Positions 1 through 5,178 of a stretch of DNA of 5,178 bases are shown here, in pieces; position 1 is the stretch's first letter; every line of letters starts with the position of its first letter. The stretch is taken from the NCBI GenBank assembly GCA_947174825.1, contig CAMWKN010000176.1, forward strand, positions 1-5,178, in the 5' to 3' direction. Under the pieces are notes generated by a model. The model was not told the DNA's origin. It saw nothing but the letters and a program-made list of their open reading frames with translations, and ran no database searches. Origin of the DNA: an uncultured Clostridium sp. (GTDB lineage Bacteria > Bacillota_A > Clostridia > Lachnospirales > Lachnospiraceae). The translations under genes were made by a program, and so were the position numbers.

Positions 1-1
1 A

Positions 2-2902
2 ATCAACTGTCCGAAAGCAAAGAAAAAGGCATACCAGAAGTTAATCAAAAAGAGCGGCGTTAATCTGAAAAAGACCAAAATTAAGATTACTAATCTGAAA
101 CAGAGCGCAGCTACCAAATCTGCCGGTTCTGACCGCCAGACAGATGGTCAAAACCAGGACGCAAAAACAGTAACCATGTCCTCTCTGGCGAAAGAGGATG
201 GCAGTTATAATGCAGCGACCATTGGCAGTGTGGTAACGATTGATTCAGCGGAAGAGTTAAAGATGCTGAGTGAGTATACTAAAGCAGGGAAGCGGACTGC
301 AGGTGTGATGTTTAAACAGACAGCGGATATCGACGGGAAAGATATGCTTATGGAGCCGATTGGTATTCGTGAATATAAGATGGTATATGATGAGGATGAA
401 GAATGGGAAGAAATTGACTATGATGATATTCCGTTTTATGGAATATATGATGGAGGTAGCCATCCAATTCGCAATCTGAGGATTTCTGTAAAGCAAAGTG
501 AGTACAATTACTATTGTCTGGGTATGTTTGGTGTAATAGAAAATGCGGTTTTGCGGAATATCAATCTTGATTCTATAAGTTTTGTAGATGCGGATACAAT
601 GAAAGACTTTGTTACAACTGATAAAATGTATTTATCTATGGCAGCCATAGTCGATTGCGGAAGGGATTCCAGTTGTATAGAAAATTGTCAGAATCATGCG
701 GATCTGTCTGCAACAGGTAAATATGTTAGTGTGGCAGGTATCATTGAGGATGCTGGTGATTCCGAGATTAAGGATTGTGTGAACTATGGAAATTTGACGG
801 CAGTGGATGAAACAGCAGATTCATCTTATGCATCTGGTATACGAGTTTGGGGTTGGGGCTCTGCCACAGCCAAGATTCAGAATTGTGCCAATGAGGGAAA
901 TATTGTGTCAAATGGTTGGGCAACAGGCATTGCAATAAGTGCTTTCGATGGAGGGATTACGAATTGCAGAAATACAGGCAAGATTACTGGTGGAGAATGC
1001 GCAGCAGGTATTGTAGAAAGTGTGAATGAAAGAACAGCAATGGTGACTAAGTGTTCCAATAGCGGTGAAATCAGTGCCGATAAAGCAGCTGGTATCGTAA
1101 CAGTTATATATAATGCCAGTGTTGTTAATTGTGAAAATACTGGAAAAATTATTGGTAAGGAGAGTGCCGGTGGTATCGCAGGCAAGATGGATGAAGGCCA
1201 AATTAATGTGGTTAAGAATCAAGGAGAAGTTACTGCGGATCAACATGCCGGAGGTATCTGCGGTAGCGCTGTGGATGGCGACATTGTCAATGTACAAAAT
1301 TATGGTGTGGTAACTGCGGATACGGCAGCAGGCGGTATTGTAGGTGATGCTGTATATATGAATCTGGGAAATCTGTGGAACCATGGTGCAATATCAGGGA
1401 CTACTTATGTAGGCGGTATCGTTGGAAACAGTGATTTGAAATCCTTATATCCGGAAGATTATGAGGATAGGGAGAAAAATCATGGAAGTCGTCTGGTAAA
1501 TTGTATTCAGTTGGGAACAGTATCTGCGGGAAGTACGATGGGATCCATCATAGCGTATTCTCAGTATCCGGATTTGATTACAAATTGCTACTGTCTGGAA
1601 GGCGCTGCTGTTCCAGTACATGGATCGAATGCGGCGATTACGGCTGAGACAATAACGGCAGAACAATGGAAGCAGCAGAGTTTTCTGGATGTTTTGAATC
1701 AAAATAGCAGTAAAGTAGATTCTATGACACTATTAGCGATGCTGTATGACGCTCAGAATACATTACAATGGTCAAAACAGATTTTGTTCCAATTAGAATT
1801 AGATAAAAAGGATTTTAAGATCGATCTGCGTCTGAAGGCGGTGAATGGGGCAACAGGTGAAGAGGTAGCTATGACAGTAGTAGGAAACAGATATTGTCTG
1901 AATAATCCGGTTTCTGAAACCCAGTATGATATATACCGCATATTGGCAGATGGGACAGAGAAGCAGATTGACAGTGTGACTTTGCAGGAAGAGGATAGCA
2001 TTTATATTTCTGTATTAGACATGAGATATGTGTATTTCTATCTGGATGGAACATGGGAGATAGAAGATGATGGGGATGGGTGGTCCTCTACATATTCAGA
2101 GGGGAAAGACCCCTATATTGCATTATGTTATCAAGAAGTAACAGAGCTGGCTTTTCCAAAGGATCCTGTAAAGGAGGGATATGAATTTGGTGGCTGGTAT
2201 TCGCAAGCGTATGCCGTGAATGAAGAATCTTATGCCAAATATAAGGAATACATGATACAGAATTACCAACAGAGTGTTCAAGACTATACAGAATGGTGGG
2301 AAAATAGTGACTATCTGTCAGAGGAATATGATAGTCTGGAATCATTTTTACAGGAGTGGCTGCAGGATGAATATGGATATGGCACTCTTGAGGAGTTTAC
2401 AGAAAACTATGATACCTATTTCGACAACCGTTATAAGGTGACAGAGCTATACAAGATGTATGAATATGACTATGGAGAGCCAGAGTATTATGTCAGTTCG
2501 AATAGGTTATATCCAAAATGGATTGCAAAATCACAGAGCGGATCAGATAAAAAAGACCCGACACCAACTACTCCTACTGTATCTCCGACCCCAAATAATC
2601 CTAAGGTAGATGTGTCCAAATATCAGGATAAAGCAGGGAATTATGTCCAGAAAAAGGGACTGATTTACAAGGTAAATCGCAAGAAAAAGACGGCTACAGT
2701 GGTAGGTGTCAACAGCAAGTCCATTACCAAGGCTACGATTGTAGCGAAGGTTAAGACTGGGGGCAAGACATATAAAGTTTCTGCCATTTCCAAGAATGCT
2801 TTTAAGGGATGTGGTGGACTGAAAAAAGTAATTGCCAAAGGAAAGAGCTTAAAGAAAGTCAAAAAGAAAGCATTAAAAATGATACGAAAGAAAAAGAAGT
2901 AA
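2..2902 (+). CDS. Large modular surface/secreted protein, 5'-truncated by window edge (LRR_5 tail, GLUG-type repeats, Flg_new-like repeat, LRR_5)
   Basis: The frame is open from base 2 to the TAA at 2900-2902, giving 966 visible residues. The ATG at 176 has no convincing ribosome binding site, and the codons before it read as protein (CPKAKKKAYQKL, like the end of a BspA-type LRR_5 domain), so the true start lies upstream. Modules in visible-residue numbering: LRR_5 tail about 1-33; polar linker to about 70; N-cap of a GLUG-type beta-helix about 74-195, with the usual pattern 'SAEELKMLS', 'TADIDG', 'EPIG', 'YDGGSHPIRNL'; about ten coils 226-539; a closing segment and beta-rich region to about 710; a Flg_new-like repeat (DPVKEGYEFGGWYS ... 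LYPKW) interrupted by about 100 Tyr/Asp/Glu-rich residues; a Pro/Thr linker about 844-870; and LRR_5 about 880-966 (AFKGCGGLKKV). The signal peptide would be off-window. There is no LPXTG motif or C-terminal membrane anchor. A role in adhesion or host/mucus contact is inferred from family architecture. The ligand is unknown. Confidence 0.85.
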   Translation: MNCPKAKKKAYQKLIKKSGVNLKKTKIKITNLKQSAATKSAGSDRQTDGQNQDAKTVTMSSLAKEDGSYNAATIGSVVTIDSAEELKMLSEYTKAGKRTAGVMFKQTADIDGKDMLMEPIGIREYKMVYDEDEEWEEIDYDDIPFYGIYDGGSHPIRNLRISVKQSEYNYYCLGMFGVIENAVLRNINLDSISFVDADTMKDFVTTDKMYLSMAAIVDCGRDSSCIENCQNHADLSATGKYVSVAGIIEDAGDSEIKDCVNYGNLTAVDETADSSYASGIRVWGWGSATAKIQNCANEGNIVSNGWATGIAISAFDGGITNCRNTGKITGGECAAGIVESVNERTAMVTKCSNSGEISADKAAGIVTVIYNASVVNCENTGKIIGKESAGGIAGKMDEGQINVVKNQGEVTADQHAGGICGSAVDGDIVNVQNYGVVTADTAAGGIVGDAVYMNLGNLWNHGAISGTTYVGGIVGNSDLKSLYPEDYEDREKNHGSRLVNCIQLGTVSAGSTMGSIIAYSQYPDLITNCYCLEGAAVPVHGSNAAITAETITAEQWKQQSFLDVLNQNSSKVDSMTLLAMLYDAQNTLQWSKQILFQLELDKKDFKIDLRLKAVNGATGEEVAMTVVGNRYCLNNPVSETQYDIYRILADGTEKQIDSVTLQEEDSIYISVLDMRYVYFYLDGTWEIEDDGDGWSSTYSEGKDPYIALCYQEVTELAFPKDPVKEGYEFGGWYSQAYAVNEESYAKYKEYMIQNYQQSVQDYTEWWENSDYLSEEYDSLESFLQEWLQDEYGYGTLEEFTENYDTYFDNRYKVTELYKMYEYDYGEPEYYVSSNRLYPKWIAKSQSGSDKKDPTPTTPTVSPTPNNPKVDVSKYQDKAGNYVQKKGLIYKVNRKKKTATVVGVNSKSITKATIVAKVKTGGKTYKVSAISKNAFKGCGGLKKVIAKGKSLKKVKKKALKMIRKKKK
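677..1618 (+). repeat. GLUG-type beta-helix coil array (about ten degenerate units, 78-87 nt in the core)
   Basis: The coding sequence repeats a motif of the form I-x-N-C-x-N-x-G-x-I followed by A/G-G-I. Units begin at about 677, 767, 875, 956, 1043, 1121, 1202, 1283, 1364 and 1493. Core spacings are 81, 87, 78, 81, 81 and 81 nt, or 26-29 residues; the outer units carry longer loops. The later units (1121 onward) show the clearest 'GGIAG/GGICG/GGIVG' signature of GLUG motifs. Nucleotide identity between units is low, so this is an old protein repeat and not a recent DNA tandem repeat. The expected fold is a right-handed parallel beta-helix with one coil per unit; that is inferred from the family. 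Confidence 0.75.
2204..2506 (+). other. Tyr/acidic-rich insertion within a Flg_new-like repeat
   Basis: This segment encodes 101 residues between the 'FGGWYS' and 'LYPKW' halves of an InlB/Flg_new-type repeat, where about 20-25 residues are usual. By count it holds 19 Tyr, 3 Trp and 24 Asp/Glu. The spacing of aromatic and acidic residues, with stretches such as ESYAKYKEYMIQNYQQ, suggests helix. The reading frame is intact on both sides, so this is an in-frame domain insertion or expansion and not a disruption. Confidence 0.6.
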
Positions 2903-2979
2903 AGCCAATTAGGCAAGGTGAACTGATAGCAGGACAGGATAGGCGATAGGCTTTGGCTGCGATCAGAATGTATGAAAAC

Positions 2980-3028
2980 AGGGACAGGAGAATGTAAGTA
3001 TTGGAAATACATTCTCCTGTCCCTTTTT
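2980..3028. terminator. Rho-independent terminator between convergent genes
   Basis: The arms AGGGACAGGAGAATGTA (2980-2996) and TACATTCTCCTGTCCCT (3008-3024) are perfect 17-bp complements around an 11-nt loop, followed on the + strand by a T run (3024-3028). It lies 77 nt after the stop of the surface-protein gene. On the minus strand it lies about 65 nt beyond the mraY stop and is followed by GTTTTC, so it may also serve mraY, more weakly. The flanking AAAA (2976-2979 region) can pair with the T run after one mismatch, which is typical of bidirectional terminators. Confidence 0.88.
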
Positions 3029-3091
3029 ACAGCCTATATTTCTAGTATTCAGGTAAAAAATACAGTCATCAGAAATTTGAGATTTCATGCG

Positions 3092-4048
3092 CTAGAAAGA
3101 GGAAAGCACCATATATCCCACTACTGCACATAAAAACTGGATAATGGTAAATCGGAAAACTACTTGAGTATCAGACCAATCCTTGTTTTTTCGCACATGG
3201 TCGTGGATCGGTGTCAGCGTATTCTTGAGTATATGAATTTTGAGGAAACGCAGTAGAAATACTTTGACAAGTCCTAAACCGCCATCAATAATCAGCATAA
3301 GTGCCAGAATAATATACATTAGAGGATGCCCGGTCTTCATGGCTAGGATAGCAATGAAGAAGCCCAATGCCCGGGAACCGGCATCGCCCATAAGCATACT
3401 GCTTGGCTTTGAGTTAAAGCACAGGTATGCCAGCAGGGTTGCTACAAATAATAGGGATGCGATGACATATTCCCCCAGTTGTAACGGAAATAGTACAGCA
3501 AAGGATGCAATGACAACACAACACAGGCTGCCACATAATCCGTCTACGCCATCGGAGCAGTTGGTCACATTAATGGATACCCAGAGAAGGACAATTGCCA
3601 GAATGAAATAGACTGGATAGGGCAGATTGATTACGACTGTTCCAATATGTAACTCCGATGAATTAAAGTTGAGAAAGGTAACCACAGTCATGATGGACAG
3701 AACCAGATCAATAGCCCCTTTTTTGTAATCGCTCCATGGGGTTTCAGCGGCATCATCCAGATATCCGCTAAGCATCATGGCGAATAGCAGGATGCAGTAA
3801 ATGATGTACTCCCGTGTTAAGGGCATAAAGAGCAGACAGCTGATGATGAAGCTGGATACAAAGGTTAGTCCTACGCCGCGGGTTTTTCCTCTGGACAGGG
3901 CGCCGTTGACGGCAAACTCTCGTCCCTGGTCTTTTGGCAAAAAGGAAAAGGGGAATTTTAATCCCAAAAAAGTTAATACAAAAGCCACCAGAACGCCTGC
4001 CATAGCAATTTGATTCGGATTCAGATAATCTTTTAAAATATAGTACAT
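3092..4048 (-). CDS. mraY: MraY-type phospho-N-acetylmuramoyl-pentapeptide transferase
   Basis: This is an integral membrane phosphosugar transferase of the polyprenyl-phosphate N-acetylhexosamine-1-phosphate transferase family. MraY transfers phospho-MurNAc-pentapeptide from UDP to undecaprenyl phosphate, giving lipid I at the inner face of the membrane. The chosen ATG at 4046-4048 gives 318 residues and has GAGGGA (4053-4058) 4 nt upstream; a longer frame would need a TTG at 4090 with no good site. Motifs in 318-aa numbering: GYLDDAAE about 95-102 with the Asp pair at 98-99; NVTNCSDGVDGL about 160-171; FNSKPSSMLMGDAGS about 211-225; TPIHDHVRKNKDWSDTQVVFRF about 279-300. Many hydrophobic segments fit the usual ten-helix topology. 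The canonical N-terminal PTMGG motif is not recognisable (GKTRGVGLTF stands there) and the usual HHH reads HDH. The gene stands alone, without mur or fts neighbours in view. Family membership is firm. The MraY substrate is likely but not proven; a related sugar-1-phosphate transferase is the alternative. Confidence 0.85.
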   Translation of the reverse strand: MYYILKDYLNPNQIAMAGVLVAFVLTFLGLKFPFSFLPKDQGREFAVNGALSRGKTRGVGLTFVSSFIISCLLFMPLTREYIIYCILLFAMMLSGYLDDAAETPWSDYKKGAIDLVLSIMTVVTFLNFNSSELHIGTVVINLPYPVYFILAIVLLWVSINVTNCSDGVDGLCGSLCCVVIASFAVLFPLQLGEYVIASLLFVATLLAYLCFNSKPSSMLMGDAGSRALGFFIAILAMKTGHPLMYIILALMLIIDGGLGLVKVFLLRFLKIHILKNTLTPIHDHVRKNKDWSDTQVVFRFTIIQFLCAVVGYMVLSSF

Positions 4049-4052
4049 AGAT

Positions 4053-4058
4053 TCCCTC
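4053..4058 (-). promoter_or_regulatory. Ribosome binding site deciding the mraY start
   Basis: On the minus strand GAGGGA is followed by ATCT and then ATG (4048-4046). This strong site supports the 318-residue start over the 14-codon longer TTG start at 4090. Confidence 0.75.
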
Positions 4059-4108
4059 GTTTCTGCATGATTGTCTTTTTCTGATTGCAAAATTCATGCG
4101 ATTCTTTC

Positions 4109-4135
4109 ATGCCCTGCTAGCTTATAGCAGGGTAT
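4109..4135 (-). promoter_or_regulatory. Stem-loop in the predicted mraY 5' leader
   Basis: CCCTGCTA (4112-4119) pairs perfectly with TAGCAGGG (4125-4132) around the loop GCTTA. A G-T pair and two A-T pairs extend it to about 11 bp (4109-4135). No T run follows on the minus strand, so it does not look like a terminator for mraY-direction transcripts. It would sit about 10 nt from the predicted mraY transcript start. It could be an mRNA-stabilising hairpin or a regulatory leader structure; function is not shown. Confidence 0.45.
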
Positions 4136-4151
4136 TTGATTTGACTTCATT

Positions 4152-4180
4152 ATGATAACATGTGAGATAGTAGAAATCAA
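4152..4180 (-). promoter_or_regulatory. Candidate sigma-A-type promoter for mraY
   Basis: On the minus strand TTGATT (-35, 4180-4175; 4 of 6 consensus) and TATCAT (-10, 4157-4152; 5 of 6) are separated by 17 nt. Transcription would start near 4145, giving a leader of about 97 nt before the ATG at 4048. This is a prediction by eye. Confidence 0.45.
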
Positions 4181-4192
4181 CAGGACAAAGTA

Positions 4193-4214
4193 GGTCACAG
4201 TTCGCTATGTGACC
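4193..4214. promoter_or_regulatory. Inverted repeat between divergent promoters (possible operator)
   Basis: GGTCACA (4193-4199) and TGTGACC (4208-4214) are perfect 7-bp arms around 8 nt. A further GTGAC follows at 4216-4220, making three GTGAC half-sites within 27 bp. The site lies between the predicted mraY -35 box (4175-4180) and the thioesterase -35 box (4250-4255), where a shared regulator could bind. The regulator is unknown; a small stem-loop with no DNA-binding role is the alternative. Confidence 0.35.
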
Positions 4215-4249
4215 AGTGACAGTAGTGCGAAAAAGTAACACAGGGGTAC

Positions 4250-4277
4250 TTGCTAATTCTGAAAAAAGGTTTATACT
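4250..4277 (+). promoter_or_regulatory. Candidate sigma-A-type promoter for the thioesterase operon
   Basis: TTGCTA (4250-4255; 4 of 6 consensus) and TATACT (4272-4277; 5 of 6) are separated by 16 nt. The start of transcription would be near 4284, leaving only about 20-35 nt of leader before the thioesterase start codon. Confidence 0.5.
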
Positions 4278-4316
4278 GTAGAATAAGGAAAGTAGAAAGG
4301 AGAAATGAGGAATATT

Positions 4317-5030
4317 ATGTATACATTTGACAGCCGTGTGCGTTATAGTGAGACAGATGCCAGTGCGCATTTGACTATAGAAAGTATTATTGATTATATG
4401 CAGGATTGCACGAATTTCCAATCGGAAGATCTGGGGGTAGGACTGGAATACCACAAGAAACAACAAACTATGTGGGTGCTGAATTTCTGGCAGATTATTA
4501 TTGATGAATATCCTCGAATGGGGGAGAAAATTACCGTTGGGACACAGTCCTTTGGTTATGAGAAAATGTTTGGTCATCGTAATTTTCTGATTACGAAACA
4601 GGACAAGCCGGAGGAACGGATTGCCATTGCCAATTCTTTGTGGGTGTTAATGGATTTGAAAAAGGGACGACCAATGATTGTAACGCCGGAGATTGGGGAT
4701 GTATACGGGGTTCATGAACCGCTGCCAATGGATTATGCATCACGGAAAATTCGGATACCACAGCAGGACGGGGAAATACAGCCGGGATATGTGGTGCAGG
4801 AATACCATCTGGACACCAATCATCATGTTAATAACGGGCAATATGTGCGCATGGCACTGACTGCTGTCAAAGAGGAAATCACCGTGCGGGAATTGCGGGT
4901 GGAATATCGCAAACAGGCTATGTTAGGAGATGAGATTATCCCAGTAGTTTATAGTATGGATGCGGAATATTTAGTGGCATTGAACGATGCTGACGGAAAG
5001 CCGTATGCAGTGGTGCAGTTTTTTGTGTAA
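4317..5030 (+). CDS. Acyl-ACP thioesterase (double hotdog, FatA/FatB family)
   Basis: This cytosolic enzyme hydrolyses acyl-acyl carrier protein to free fatty acid and ACP. The start at 4317 gives 237 residues beginning MYTFDSRVRYSETD; an in-frame ATG at 4305 would add four (MRNI). The AAAGGAG at 4296-4302 is only 2 nt from 4305 and 14 nt from 4317, whereas GAGG at 4307-4310 is 6 nt from 4317, so 4317 is preferred but not certain. The N-terminal hotdog covers about residues 1-120 (RVRYSETDASAHLTIESIIDY, MWVLNFW). The second hotdog runs from about 140 to the end and carries YHLDTNHHVNNGQYV. In 237-aa numbering, Asp166, Asn168, His170 and the Glu196 in VEYRKQ match the Asp-Asn-His-Glu set described for plant FatB enzymes. 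Length is normal for bacterial members. Chain-length preference cannot be read from sequence. It is divergent from mraY and is followed after 54 nt by a membrane-protein gene, probably co-transcribed. Confidence 0.9.
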   Translation: MYTFDSRVRYSETDASAHLTIESIIDYMQDCTNFQSEDLGVGLEYHKKQQTMWVLNFWQIIIDEYPRMGEKITVGTQSFGYEKMFGHRNFLITKQDKPEERIAIANSLWVLMDLKKGRPMIVTPEIGDVYGVHEPLPMDYASRKIRIPQQDGEIQPGYVVQEYHLDTNHHVNNGQYVRMALTAVKEEITVRELRVEYRKQAMLGDEIIPVVYSMDAEYLVALNDADGKPYAVVQFFV

Positions 5031-5084
5031 CAGGATATTGTCTTATATGGCGGGATTTGATTGGTAGAAAGGGGGGCCTGAGAA

Positions 5085-5178
5085 ATGATGGTTGGTAGTA
5101 TTTTGATGGGGCTTGGAACATTAAGCATTGCTTATTTTGTTATGTATGCAGTTATGGTGGATTTGAATAATCTTTTCA
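5085..5178 (+). CDS. N-terminus of a predicted membrane protein, cut by window end
   Basis: The frame starts at ATG ATG (5085/5088) after an AAGGGGGG tract ending at 5076, 8 nt upstream, and stays open to the edge. The 31 visible codons begin MMVGSILMGLGTLSIAYFVM, a hydrophobic segment that would form a membrane helix or uncleaved signal, and then VDLNNLF. It follows the thioesterase stop by 54 nt with no terminator between, so an operon is likely. An opening helix like this occurs in many membrane families, including YdcF/DUF218-type proteins of Firmicutes, but too little is visible to assign a family. Confidence 0.6.
   Translation, partial: MMVGSILMGLGTLSIAYFVMYAVMVDLNNLF

Noticed and set aside
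176..178. ATG at 176 as the start of the large surface protein
   Set aside because: No suitable ribosome binding site precedes it, and the 58 upstream codons are open and look like the tail of an LRR_5 domain.
908..1384. Minus-strand 158-codon open frame inside the GLUG array
   Set aside because: It is antisense to the repeat-coding frame, whose regular composition keeps stops out of the other strand. It has no recognisable domain or good start site.
677..1618. DNA tandem repeat or CRISPR-like array
   Set aside because: Periodicity is at the protein level only; unit DNA sequences are strongly diverged and the frame is coding throughout.
2665..3012. Minus-strand 115-codon open frame over the surface-gene end and terminator
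   Set aside because: It is the complement of Lys-rich coding sequence and of the terminator hairpin, with no domain signal.
3240..3611. Plus-strand 123-codon open frame inside mraY
   Set aside because: It is antisense to conserved MraY motifs; composition is that of a shadow frame.
4088..4090. TTG at 4090 as the mraY start
   Set aside because: The added 14 residues are polar and unlike the family N-terminus, and the ATG at 4048 has a strong GAGGGA site at good spacing.
4193..4214. CRP-type binding site
   Set aside because: The arms are in the reverse order (TCACA then TGTGA) relative to the CRP consensus and the spacing is different.
4122..4577. Minus-strand 151-codon open frame across the divergent gap and thioesterase start
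   Set aside because: It overlaps a well-supported thioesterase gene and both predicted promoters, and its product has no recognisable motif.

Overview
The window looks like chromosomal DNA from a Gram-positive anaerobe of the Clostridia, most likely a gut Lachnospiraceae. This is inferred from moderate-to-low GC, strong purine-rich ribosome binding sites, and a large surface-type protein that combines a BspA-like leucine-rich domain, GLUG-type repeats and an InlB/Flg_new-like repeat. No rRNA, tRNA, CRISPR array, integrase or insertion sequence was seen. The genus cannot be resolved from the sequence alone.

Layout: (1) Positions 2-2902 (+) hold the 3' part of a very large gene for a modular, probably secreted protein. 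The frame is open through the left edge, so the first ATG inside the window (176) is not the real start. Its modules in order are the tail of an upstream leucine-rich (LRR_5) domain, a GLUG-type beta-helix domain with about ten coils, an uncharacterised beta-rich segment, a Flg_new-like repeat split by a tyrosine- and acid-rich insertion, a Pro/Thr linker, and a short Lys-rich LRR_5 domain at the C-terminus. (2) Positions 2903-3091 are a convergent intergenic gap with a perfect 17-bp hairpin terminator at 2980-3028. (3) Positions 3092-4048 (-) encode an MraY-type membrane phosphosugar transferase for peptidoglycan lipid I synthesis. (4) Positions 4049-4316 are a divergent regulatory gap with a candidate promoter for each flanking gene, a leader stem-loop on the mraY side and an inverted repeat between the promoters. 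(5) Positions 4317-5030 (+) (or from 4305) encode an acyl-ACP thioesterase with an intact D-N-H-E catalytic set. (6) From 5085 (+) a membrane protein begins and runs off the right edge, probably in one operon with the thioesterase.

The three right-hand genes fit a housekeeping envelope and lipid theme: lipid-linked peptidoglycan precursor synthesis, release of fatty acids from acyl-ACP, and a membrane protein. The left-hand gene is an accessory surface protein. The more unusual signals are the insertion that splits the Flg_new-like repeat, the N-terminal LRR remnant implying an LRR-GLUG-Flg_new-LRR architecture, the aligned cysteines in the GLUG coils, the diverged HDH and missing PTMGG motifs in the MraY-like enzyme, and the organised divergent promoter region. 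No clearly new biological system is evident.
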